Part shown: one piece after another, positions 32,142 through 42,423 of the stretch
How positions within the stretch are numbered: the stretch's first letter is position 1
Layout: every line of letters begins with the position of its first letter
NCBI RefSeq assembly: GCF_000715075.1
Contig: NC_134100.1
Coordinates: 26,094,609 to 26,158,608, forward strand
Length of the DNA stretch: 64,000 nt
From: Nicotiana tabacum
Taxonomy: Eukaryota; Streptophyta; Magnoliopsida; Solanales; Solanaceae
Reading direction: 5' to 3'
Program-made: the position numbers and the translations under genes
The notes under the pieces: generated by a model
What the model was told of the DNA's origin: nothing
Seen by the model: the letters and a program-made list of their open reading frames with translations, nothing else
Databases searched by the model: none

Positions 32142-32440
32142 GATAATAAATACAATGCTATATATAATGTACATCTTCTTGTACATATAACGTACTTATC
32201 TTCTTATGTATAAAAACTAATTCAAAATAATTTAAGTAACATAGTTATCACTTATCAATATTAATAAACAATAGTAATATAAAAGATATGTATAACCATG
32301 TGTATTGAACCCTGACATTTAAGTCACACCTTTGGGTGAGGTATAATCGTTTTATGTTTGGGGCATATTTGTTCCAGTCCTATTTATTTATTTATTCTCT
32401 TGAAGGTCTTTTTCTCTATTTTATTTCATGGTATCAAAGC
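32142..32440. repeat. Copia LTR fragments and a tRNA-Met-like PBS
   Basis: At 32205-32252 the minus strand again reads the copia LTR start TGATAAGTGATAACTATG. Further right, on the plus strand, TTTATTTCA ends an LTR-like segment directly followed by TGGTATCAAAGC (32429-32440), one base different from the canonical initiator tRNA-Met PBS. About 320 bases of decayed leader follow without a frame. Confidence 0.5.
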
Positions 32441-32910
32441 CAACAAGAGAATTAGGGTGATAAAAAAGTGAAGATCTTTATACTGACGCTCTTTTTCTAT
32501 TATTTCTTTCTGTCATATCCTTAATAGCTGGTTGGTTACACCTACAACTGAAATGGAAACCGAGCATTTCTTGGTTCAAAAATGTCGAATCTCGTCTGAA
32601 TCATCATTTGTTAGGGTTCTTTGGCGTAACGATCTATTACTACCAGCGCGGTTGTTCCTATTTCATTTTCTTCTTTCAAGTCCTTCTTAGAAAACACTCA
32701 CTGAGTTACTTACACGGCTGGGGCCAGCTGACTAGTAGATCTAAAAGGATCCAGCTATAGGCCTGACCGATTATTGTTTGTTCACAAAAAAACAAAAAAA
32801 GTTGGTTTTTAGTAGTAGTTCATGAGACCTCGAATATTTCGAAATGAAAGATTGAAATTTCTTTTCAATTTTTAAAGAAGAAGGAAAATATTTTCGAATT
32901 TGTTTTATTT

Positions 32911-32913
<3 letters not shown>
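32441..32913. other. Decayed copia leader and unassigned AT-rich sequence
   Basis: No reading frame, repeat or RNA gene is recognised here apart from the copia-type leader at the left end. Confidence 0.4.

Positions 32914-32975
<62 letters not shown>
32914..32975. repeat. (TA)31 microsatellite
   Basis: Uninterrupted TA dinucleotides over 62 bases. The minus-strand frame through it is a translation artefact (YIYIYI). Confidence 0.97.
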
Positions 32976-32977
<2 letters not shown>

Positions 32978-33024
32978 TAAAACAGTAATATAAGATAAAA
33001 TTATTAAAAGAGAAACCACTTGTA

Positions 33025-33115
33025 TGAAACAGCTGATTAGTCCAGCGGTTGATGGCTTCCATTGGCTGTGAGACGTCAAGGGATCAAACTCCCTTGGCTC
33101 AAATAGTTTTTTGCG
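33025..33115 (+). mobile_element. Possible tRNA-derived SINE head (pol III A and B boxes)
   Basis: TAGTCCAGCGG (33038-33048) fits an A box and GGATCAAACTCC (33081-33092) fits a B box with CG mutated to CA, at a tRNA-like spacing. The sequence between does not fold as a normal tRNA that I can see, and no clear 3' tail is visible. Confidence 0.4.
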
Positions 33116-33180
33116 TGTTTTCCCTTGACTCCCTTGGCTACTAGTTACGGGGGCCTATTACTAAAATTATGGGCTGTATT

Positions 33181-33390
33181 TAAAAACTACTTGACCCTAA
33201 TTTGTTAAAAACCTTTCAGAAATAGGAATTGTTGCCCACTTTAAAAACAATTCTTTGCCCTCAATTAGCATAAAAACTACTTGACCCTAATTTATTGAAA
33301 ACCTTTCTGAATTAGGAACTGCTGCCCACTTTAAAAGCAATTTTTTGCCCTCAATTAGCATAAAAAGTACTGCTGCCCACTTTTCAATTT
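33181..33390 (+). repeat. 90-bp tandem repeat, 2.3 copies
   Basis: TAAAAACTACTTGACCCTAA starts at 33181 and again at 33271. A partial third copy starts at 33361. The period is exactly 90. Copies differ at a few bases. It lies about 400 bp upstream of the hAT transposase start. Confidence 0.88.
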
Positions 33391-33778
33391 TTAAACCCCA
33401 AAGAAGCTAAATTGCATCAGGTTAGTACTAATTCTTTGTCTCTTTCGATGATAGTTTTTTATTAAGTACTTATACTTTTATTTTTTTTATTTCTTTATGA
33501 ATAGAACTGTGAATCTACTTTGTAATTTGAATTTATAATTAATTTTTTGGTGTATTTAATGATTTTGGGAGTTAACGAAGTTGTTAATTATAAATTATTG
33601 TCGTGCTGATCAATCTACTATTCATCACTTGCTTAGCTCGATGAATAGTGATTGTCGTTTTCTGTAATAGACCAAGTTATTAGATAACAAAATTAAGAGT
33701 TTAAGTTATCTAGAAAAACAAATAAGAGTATTACAAAATTGTAGTAGTAATCTTTGAATAAAGTGGATACTTAAATTT

Positions 33779-36180
33779 TTGATTCAGAGAATTACAATGA
33801 AGAGATTCTATACTGCAACTTCCAAAATTCTAAATTCAAGTTCAACATCTCAAGATTTATCTAATTTGGAAGAAAGGACTAATGAGTCGGAACAAGAGCA
33901 ACATCAACACAGTGAAAGAGTTAATTTAGACACGTTAGAAGTTGATCCCGGGGAAAGATTAACAATTCTAAAATATCATCCAAATGACCGTGATGCAATA
34001 CGAAGAACATATCTTCAAAGAGGTGCTTTCCAACCTCGAGAGCACAAATTTCCTCAAAGAAATTTTTATGGTAAATTGTGTCCCTTTAATCCTCAATGGT
34101 TTTCTGAATATGGTTGGTTGAAGTATAGCGTAACAATAGATGCAGCTTTTTGCTTCTATTGTTATTTGTTTCAAGATGAATGCATCAAACAAGGGGGAGG
34201 AGATGTATTTTCAAGCGTAGGATTTACAAGTTGGAACAAGAAGTATAGATCTGATATGCATATTAGTGGACCCAATAGTATTCATAATCAGTCAAGAAAG
34301 AAAAGTAATGATTTGTTGAGACAAAAACAATTCATTCAAAGTGTACTTGCTAAACAATCTGATCAACAAAAGCTAGAATATCGGATTCGTTTAGAGGCTG
34401 CAGTTGATGTGATAAGATATCTTTTACACCAAGGATTATCATTTCGAGGACATCGTGAAGATTAATCATCTCTCAATAGAGGTAACTATGTTGAACTTCT
34501 TAGATGGTATACTAAAAGGTGTGATCGTGTTGCCGATGTATTTAAAAAAGCTCCAAAGAATAATCAATTGACTTCTCCATACATTCAAAAGGATATTATT
34601 ACTGCATGTAAGATAGAAACAGTTAAATGTATCATTGAGGATTTAAATAATGATCACTTTTCCATATTAGTTGATGAATCTCGTGATGTGTCATGTAAGG
34701 AGCAAATGGCTATTATTTTGAGGTATGTTGATAGAAGGGGAAGTGTGATGGAGCGATTTATTGGTATTGTTCATGTTCGTGAAACTATTACTTTGTCTCT
34801 AAAGAATGGAATTATTGGTTTACTTGCTCAACATTCTTTAAGTCCATCTTCCATACGGGGACAATGTTACGATGGAGCAAGCAATATGCAAGGTGATATA
34901 AATGAGCTTAAAATCTTGATGCAAAAAGAAAGTAAAGGTGCCCATTCTATTCATTGTTTTGCTCATCAGCTTCAACTAACTCTTGTTGCAGTGTCTAAAA
35001 GATGTGATGAAGTGCAAGAACTTTTATTGGTTGTTTCCGATATCTTAAATATGGCGAGATCTTATTTCAAGCGTAGAGATGAACTTCGCGAATTTCAAGT
35101 GGAAGAAATTGAAGAAGCATTACGTAAAAGTGAGCTTGAAACTGGTAGGGGCTTAAATCAAGAATTAGGTCTTGCTAGAGCTAGAGATACTCGATGGGGT
35201 TCTCACTTCAAATCCTTTAACAATTTTATTCTTATGTTAGGCCCTATCATTGATGTACTTGATGCAATTGCTGTTAATGCACGTTTTGAAGAAAAGTGTA
35301 AGGCAAAGGGATACCTTAAAGCATGTTTAACATTTGAGATTGTCTTCATGTTGCATTTTATGCGCACTATTTTAGCAATCAAAAATGAGCTTAATGTTGC
35401 CTTTCAAAAGAAAGAGCAAGATATTGCAAATGCTATGATACTTGTTAGAGTGGAAAAAGATCGATTGCAACTTCTAAGAGAGAAAGGTTGGGCTTCACTT
35501 ATTGATGAGGTATCTAAGTTTTGTATCAAATATGACATATTGATACCTAACTTTGATGAACCTTATGTTATCCTTAGAAGATCACGTCGTAGAGTTGCAG
35601 AGTACAATTTTTTTCATCACTACCATGCTGTAGTATTCTGTAAAATTATTGACTGGCAATTTCAAGAACTCAATAACCGCTTTGATGAGGTGACAACTGA
35701 ATTGCTTCTTAGAGTTGCTTGCTTGAACCCAGTTAACTCTTTTTCAAGTTTTGACATTGAAAAGATATTGAGATTAGCGAAGCTATATACTGATGATTTT
35801 GATAAATATTCTATAGTTGACCTTCATTTTCAGCTTGAGAATTACATTGTTGATGTCAGAGATCATGACAACAGGTTTTTCGATCTTAAGGACTTGGTGA
35901 TCTTTATAAGAAACTAGTAAAGACAAAGAAGCATGGGACTTATCCTCTTGTATTCCGGCTAGTGAAATTTGCTTTACTTTTTCCAGTTGTTACGGCTACG
36001 ATTGAAAGAGCTTTCTCAGCAATGAAGTTGATTAAGACTGACTTGCGTAATCGAATGAATGATGAGCTTTTGAGTGGTTTTTTGGTGCCTTATATAGAAA
36101 AAGAAGTATTTAGTAATATTTCTAATGAGGCTATTATGGATACATTTCAAAACATGAAAACTCGTCGAGGAGAATTGTAG
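33779..36180 (+). pseudogene. hAT-superfamily transposase (TTF zinc finger, DUF4371-like, hATC), two lesions
   Basis: The first open part (228 residues from 33779) holds a TTF-type zinc finger region with LCPFNPQWFSEYGWLKYS and AFCFYCYLF. After an in-frame TAA (34463-34465) the same frame stays open to 35917 with ILVDESRDVSCKEQM, CYDGASNMQGD, HCFAHQLQL and RDTRWGSHF, the DUF4371/RNase H-like core. The C-terminal dimerisation domain (TATIERAFSAMKLIKTDLRNRM) is in another frame at 35962-36180. A one-base deletion near 35895 explains the shift. About 800 residues in total is normal for this family. Such proteins cut and paste DNA with 8-bp duplications. Host ZMYM1-like genes have the same architecture, but the breaks and context favour a transposon. 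Confidence 0.88.
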
Positions 36181-36319
36181 TTACGTGCTTAAATTGTGTT
36201 TCGTTAATATAATTTAAGTTGTCTTTTTAAAATATGATATATTATATTACAATAATTTATTCAATTGTTCACTCTATTAAATAGTGACACCGCTAATAAA
36301 AATCCTGCGTACGCCACTG
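36181..36319 (+). repeat. 3' end of the hAT element
   Basis: The segment ends with TGCGTACGCCACTG at 36319, so the terminus read inward is CAGTGGCGTACGCA, a typical hAT-type CAGTGGCG end. The matching left end is not visible between 32976 and 33778. Confidence 0.55.
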
Positions 36320-36402
36320 CTGCTAAAGATGGAGTTGCAGAGGGTAGTTCCGGTATGAGAGAGAAAGTTTGATTGATAAAGGGACAATGAATCCCCATCA
36401 AG

Positions 36403-36679
36403 TGTTGGGCTGAATAATATATCAACTACCAGGACCATTACTTTGCTTAGTCAGTACTTTTGATTTTATTCTTTGGGCCCAATTTTGTATAGGACACGAC
36501 CCGGTCCAATTTGTAACTAAAGTCATGTTTGACTATATACTTCAATAGATGATTCTAGAATGAGACCGAAAAATATAATAAGAAAATATCTTTCCTTCTT
36601 CTCTCTTTTCTCTCTCTCTCGATTAGATTTTCTTTCATTTTAAAATTGCTTCGATTGACTCCGTTAATGGAGTCTAGCA
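36403..36679 (+). repeat. Copia-type LTR, 277 bp
   Basis: TGTTGGGCTGAATAAT to GGAGTCTAGCA with TG...CA ends, directly followed by a PBS. It has a CT-rich stretch near its 3' end. The rest of the element is cut by element D 143 bp later. It could be a complete 5' LTR; the left boundary rests on the TG and typical length. Confidence 0.65.
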
Positions 36680-36691
36680 TGGTATCAGAGC
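36680..36691 (+). other. Primer binding site of the copia element
   Basis: TGGTATCAGAGC directly after the LTR end matches the initiator tRNA-Met complement. A short leader (36692-36822) follows before element D. Confidence 0.85.
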
Positions 36692-36920
36692 ACTCCAATC
36701 GATCTGCCTTACTCAGAGCTTTTGTCTGATGGTAACCATCAAGTTTGGTTCACTGATTTCGTTCAGATCGAAGAATATTCTGTCAGAACCTTTTGGAGAT
36801 TTCCTAAGTTTTCATTTGTTTCTGTTACACCCCATGTTTTCGTATGTTAGAGTATTCATAAGTCAATTGATGTAAGCTCAGAAATGAGATCAACTTTGAA
36901 AGTACGTAAAGTAAGTTAAT

Positions 36921-39452
36921 TGCCACGACCCAAACTGGAGGGCCATGACTAGCACCCGACCATACTTGCCGAGAACCAACGTACATTTTATCTAACTTTC
37001 TTTATTATCTTTTAGGGTTGACAAGATCAATATAAATGGTAGACATGGATCATGGACAACCAACAATAAAATATGATGGCATGAATATACATAACATGGG
37101 ATGACCAGACAATCAAGAAACTACATATAAGGTATGAGCTATCACGCTACCATGAAAGACTATACAATAAAAAACCAGTCGACAAGGCATACCAAACTAT
37201 ACATGAGTCGACACCGGTCTATGAGCCTCTAAATGAACATAAGTGCTGCAACATAGCCGGAACAGGTCCCTGACATACCCATAATGTCTATAACAAAAAT
37301 GCATACCAAGACCATGGCAAGTCCGGAGAAGAGATCTCGCAAATCACTGCTGAACTGGACAACCTACTGTGGTAGGGGAGCTGCACCTGCCTGTCTATTA
37401 GGGCCTACAGCACGACATGCAGCGTCCACAAACAAAAGGACGTCAGTACGAATAAAGTACTGAGTATGTAAGGCAGGGAACCATAAATACGAACAGTAAT
37501 GTAAGCAGGGATAGAGAATATACAACCTGGAACATCTGAGTACCTCTGAGGGCTACTGACATGAAATGCATGATACATATGTATGTATACATAAACTTTT
37601 AAAACATACGCCTCTGTGGGCATCATCATCATCATATCGTACCCAGCCATAATAGGCTCGGTAAAAAAAATGTACCCGGCCATCGTAAGGCTAGGTAGTA
37701 TCATACCCGGCCACGTGGAGCTTGGTAAAACCCAACTTATCAGTGGTTGCACAATATGTGCCATACCCAGCCGACTATAGCGCGGCTCGGTAGAGTAAAA
37801 TAGATACATATATATAATGCATGCTCAACTCATGGAATCACATTCTAAACCTTTCGGAGTGACGTAAGGTCGGTATCCTCTGTACACGTTATTAGGACTA
37901 ACTCTTCACTATGAACCTTATAAGAATCAGGAAGTACCAACAACATTGATAACATAAGAATAAGAGAAGCAACATTAACATCAATCATTCCATAAGAGGG
38001 AAAACAATGTAAGTACTGCTAGCTTCTAAGAGTAGAGTATCTTTGGAAGCTCGTTCATTACATTATGTACAATCGGAGTCGTGCAAAAGAAGGAAAGAGA
38101 TAGCCTCACTTACCTTGTATATACTGCCCCCAATCTCAAGCTATGCAATTGTAACAACTTCTTAGTCTACAATAAGAGAAATGATACTATCGTTATCATT
38201 TAAGCGTCATAACTATTATGCATCGACCACAACCTATTTTACGATGAAACAGACAACACCTCCCCTGTATATATGACTTCACACAATTCAAAACAATCAC
38301 AAAACAACCCAAACAACATCAATAATAATCATATTGATCCTCTCAAAATAGTCCACGCACAACCTAATCACTTCATACATACGACGACCACCGTAGTCGT
38401 GTCAAACGACCCGGAAATGTTACGAAGAACTATCAGCCCACAACCCTACATATATATGGTGTTTCTCCACCCCCTTCCACCTCCAAAACTCCACAAAACA
38501 GTAGTAAACCACGCAGCCCAACAGCAACATAAAACAGTCCACAAAACAGTCCGCTACAAGTGAATAACTCGAACTCACGGCTTCCTATCACCGTCCCGTG
38601 AGTTCTTACATGTATAGAATGAATTACCATGAATTAACAGCAGATAAAATGTATTAAATAGGGAAGTAACTTACCTTACTTGTTGGATAACTCAGCCCTT
38701 CCCTTGTTTCTTCAAACTCTAGGTTTTATCATCAATTAGAACTTGAAAGAGAGGGAAAATCGATTAGGGTTTGTGTGGGATTTTTGTGGAGGAGTTGCAG
38801 GGGTTTAATTTAGTTTTGAAGGTCTGAAATAAGGGTGAAATAACTGAGTTTATAATCCCTTAAAATTCCTCTCTTGGCCGACTTTGGGACTTTTACTTTT
38901 GTCCTCTCATTTTGGCAAGTAGGTGACGCACCTACTTGTCACCTACCAATCTGCGTAGACTTGCAAAAATACGAATATCTCTATACTTTAAGATCGTATT
39001 GACAAATGATTTAATGCGTTGAAAGCTAGACTCATAGATATTTAATTTGGTGGGTAGATCACCCCGTAATTCCTTGTAAATTTGGAGAAAAGCTTAGAAA
39101 CATTTGACCTAATGTTTAAGTAAAATTATGAACCTAAGTTGCGACAACGTTTGTCGACTTTTGTTTCATAACTCGTTTGACTTCAAGACTTATGATACGG
39201 ATATTATATGATTCAAATACCTTAATACATGACCTTTTGAGTGTATTAAGAACCTCTAGGTTTACCTAAAAATACGAGTTACAACATCCTTGATTCGTTT
39301 AACTTCTAATACTTGTTAATCACTCTTATACACTCTCGTATCACTTAAGACCAATAGGATTAACTTCTTATCATCTCAAAGGTAATTCATTCTTGGATTT
39401 ATATTAACTAATATATGGCATGAACTAACGTGTGTGGATATGGGTTGTAACA
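36921..39452 (-). repeat. Solo LTR of a related gypsy family, inverted relative to D
   Basis: It runs from TGCCACGACCC to GGTTGTAACA, so on the minus strand it starts TGTTACAACC. It is flanked by TTAAT (36916-36920) and TCAAT (39453-39457), a 5-bp duplication with one change. No coding interior is present. It shares the CAAGTAGGTG palindrome and the leader region with the LTR of D in opposite orientation, so the two families are related. Subrepeats with ACCCGGCCA lie at 37635-37790. Confidence 0.88.
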
Positions 39453-39544
39453 TCAATCATTTTACAATGGAGGTTACAAATATTTAAGATCATAAATACC
39501 AAGTACCAAAAGGGTTTGAAGACTTCAACGCTAAAGTTGTAAAA

Positions 39545-40200
39545 TAACTCATTAGTCATATGATAGTCGTGTGTCATGTTTTGAAGTCAAGCGAGTTGTG
39601 AAACAAAAGTTGGAAAAGGTCATCACAAGTTACATTCATAAATATGGTAAAAATTAGGTCAAATGTAGCTGAGTATTTCTCTCAATGTACTTGGACTTAT
39701 GGGATGATCTAACTACAAAATTGAAGATCTACGAGTGTAGTTTCCAACGGATTAAACCATTCATTGATAAAACATTTGAGTAGAGAGATATTCAGATTTT
39801 TTGTGAGACTGCGCAGAATGGTAACATTTCGGATTGTTTGGCACTATTATGGTTGTCGTTTTGTGTATGAAGTGATCGGGGTATATTGGGATATTTTGTG
39901 GTATTTCGCCAATGACTTATGAGTTATTTTAGTCATATGATAGTCGTGTGTCATGTTTTGAAGTCAAGCGAGTTGTGAAACAAAAGTTGGAAAAGGTCAT
40001 CACAAGTTACATTCATAAATATGGTGAAAATTAGGTCAAATGTAGCTGAGCATTTCTCTCAATGTACTTGGAATTATGGGATGATCTAACTACAAAATTG
40101 AAGATCTACGAGTTTAGTTTCCAACGGATTAAACCATTCATTTATAAAACATTTGAGTAGAGAGATATTTACATTTTTGCGAGACTGCGCAGAATGGTAG
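39545..40200 (+). repeat. Duplicated 280-bp block with inserted downstream piece in the 5' LTR of D
   Basis: AGTCATATGATAGTCGTGTG through GACTGCGCAGAATGGTA occurs at 39554-39836 and again at 39931-40202. Between the copies is a segment starting TAACATTTCGGATTGTTTGG, which normally lies at 40919-41005. The 3' LTR has only one copy (47090-47356). Confidence 0.88.
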
Positions 40201-40204
40201 GTGA

Positions 40205-40227
40205 CAAGTAGGTGCATCACCTACTTG
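40205..40227. promoter_or_regulatory. Conserved LTR palindrome (D 5' LTR copy)
   Basis: CAAGTAGGTG and CACCTACTTG form a perfect 10-bp dyad with a 3-nt spacer. Other copies are at 47362-47384 (one mismatch) and 38916-38938 (solo LTR, perfect). The role is unknown; position is 50-150 bp before the probable transcribed leader. Confidence 0.7.
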
Positions 40228-41473
40228 CCAAAAGGAGAGGCCACAATTAAAAGCCCTAAAGTCGGCCAATAGGGGTGTTTTAAGGACATATTAACTCATT
40301 TCAGTCACTTATATCTCAGACCAAAAATTAAATTGAACCCCTTCATCTCCTCCCCAAAAATCCCACACAAACCCTAGGTTATTTCGGATGTTATGATATG
40401 ATTCTAGTACCGAAACAACATGCTAGTTTCTCTTTCTCCTTCATGTAGCTACATTGGGGGACTGATTTTTGATGGAAAAGGACTAGGTTTCGTGGTTCTA
40501 CTCAGTCCAAGATAAGTTTATGCTTCTTCTTCCATTATCTATGCTTGTACGAGTTATAACTCGATCATAAAGACTAGACCTAGCGAGTTTCGAAAGAGTA
40601 GTATGTTTTTTCTTGCTGCATCACTATTAGCTAGTTGTAGACTTATTTTTAAGTTGAATTCCTGGCTGATATATTGGATACGAGTCTTAATTATGTACTA
40701 TTTGTTGTGGTGCTCAATTAGAAAGAAAAGACAAGGCGAAACCTGTTTTAGTAAACTGAAAAATCAATTTTGAGTTGCTGAACTTGTGGGACTATTTTGT
40801 GGGATGTTTCGTGTTGCTGTTGGGTTGTCTCTTTTTCTACTATTTATATGGATTTTGGGAGGATAAAGTTTGTATAGAAACACCACATAATGGCAGGGTG
40901 GTTTGCTGGTCGTTCTTCGTAACATTTCGGATTGTTTGGCACTATTATGGTTGTCGTTTTGTGTATGAAGTGATCGGGGTATATTTGGCTATTTTGTGGT
41001 ATTTTGTGATGGATATAAGGTTTAAAAATGATACATATATATTGTTATTATTGTGATCTTGTTGTTAGTGGTGTTATGTCGAATTGTGAGGAAGTAGAGA
41101 TTATAGGGGAGATGCTGCCCATTTTATTATAAAATAAGCTTGTCGTTCGTTGTGCGATAGTTGTACCTTCCATAACTTGATGATAGTATTGTTATTGTTG
41201 TTGTAGATTAAAGTGCAATGAGACGAGTTTAACGTGGTTATTAGACATATTGTGATAAGGTATGTTAAGGCTAAACCTTTCTTTCATTTGGCATGATCAA
41301 GTAACTACATGTGTTTGACAACGAGACATAAAGAGAAGTTCATACTCCCAAATTTATATACACTATCCTAGTCTCATAAGTTACAATATTCTCCCTTATC
41401 GGGACTTCATATTTAGTTTAGTTTAGTCTTATGTTAGCCAAGAGATCAGAGAGTCTATATGTATACAATATTA

Positions 41474-41590
41474 CAGTATTTTCACCGCCATCGAGCTATA
41501 ATCGGTGGGCATGCCCCTATTGGGAATTACTACAGTATTTTCACCACCATCGAGTTATAATCGGTGGGAAGGCCTCTATTGGGCAACCTC
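41474..41590 (+). repeat. 59-bp tandem duplication in the LTR of D
   Basis: CAGTATTTTCACC followed by CATCGAG and TATAATCGGTGGG begins at 41474 and again at 41533. GGCCGAGCACCTATGAGCGA also occurs twice shortly downstream (41626 and 41690). Confidence 0.8.
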
Positions 41591-42423
41591 TGATCAGATG
41601 GTAAGTTATATACCGAGTCTACTGTGGCCGAGCACCTATGAGCGAGCCCAGCATAGCCGAGATACAGGTCGAGATATAGAGCCTAGTATGGCCGAGCACC
41701 TATGAGCGAGCCTACTACAGTAGAGCAGTTATATATATATATATATACCGAGCCTTATAGGGCCGGACAACTATTTTACTTACTATATTGAGAGAGTTGA
41801 GTCAGTATCAGCAGGTAAGCATATCTTTAGATTATCTTTGACTCTCAGTTACTTTCAGTTATTATATTACCAATTCAGTTTCAACTTTCAGTTATTCTAT
41901 TGCATTACATTCTCGGTATATTATTTCGTACTGACGTCCCTTTTGCTAGGGGATGCATTTTTCATCCTGCAAGTCCTCATTGACAGTTCGACAGACCCTC
42001 ATAACAGACAGAGTCAAACATCAGCTTGGTTGGTAAGCTCCACTTCCTCGGAGTTACCAGGTCTAGACCTTGGAGTCCATTGTATATATATAGGTTTGAT
42101 GAGTAGGTCGAAGTCCTGTCCCGACTATGGTACAGTTCAGTTATCTCTAGAGGCTTGTACATAATCCTGTATAGTTTGTATATCAGTAGATGTTCATGCC
42201 GGCCTCGTCAGCCTCCACACAGTTATATATATATATATATATGAGCTTTTGGGTATGTTTACCCCACACATGAGAGAGATGTTATTTTTGGATGATTCAG
42301 AATATGGCCTCATCGGCCTAAGTTGAGGGTTACCCCTCTAGAGTCCACAGTTACAGAATGGTACGCCCGGGCCAAGTACGGCACCGGGTGCCGGCCATGC
42401 CTCTTCAAGTTTGGAGCTTGACA

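Larger units (their letters stand above)
36823..42423 (+). repeat. 5' LTR of element D, with nested solo LTR and internal duplication
   Basis: The LTR begins TGTTACACC and ends GAGCTTGACA. The first 98 bp match the 3' LTR. A 2532-bp solo LTR follows, then the D sequence resumes with TCATTTTACAATGGAGG. From 39545 to 40200 one 280-bp part is present twice, with a piece from farther downstream (40919-41005) copied between. The (TA)n tracts at 41724-41747 and 42222-42242 are not shared exactly with the 3' LTR. Confidence 0.82.

Noticed and set aside
32771..33079. Minus-strand frame of 102 residues with an IYIYIY run
   Set aside because: It reads through a (TA)31 microsatellite.
33025..33115. A tRNA gene
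   Set aside because: Only A- and B-box-like words are present; no acceptor stem or normal cloverleaf pairing is visible, so at most a SINE head.
33779..36180. Functional host ZMYM1-like gene
   Set aside because: A nonsense codon and a frameshift break it, and it is surrounded by transposon sequence with a hAT-type end nearby.
38273..38563. N/H/P-rich 96-residue frame as a gene
   Set aside because: It lies in a solo LTR and has low-complexity composition without a domain.
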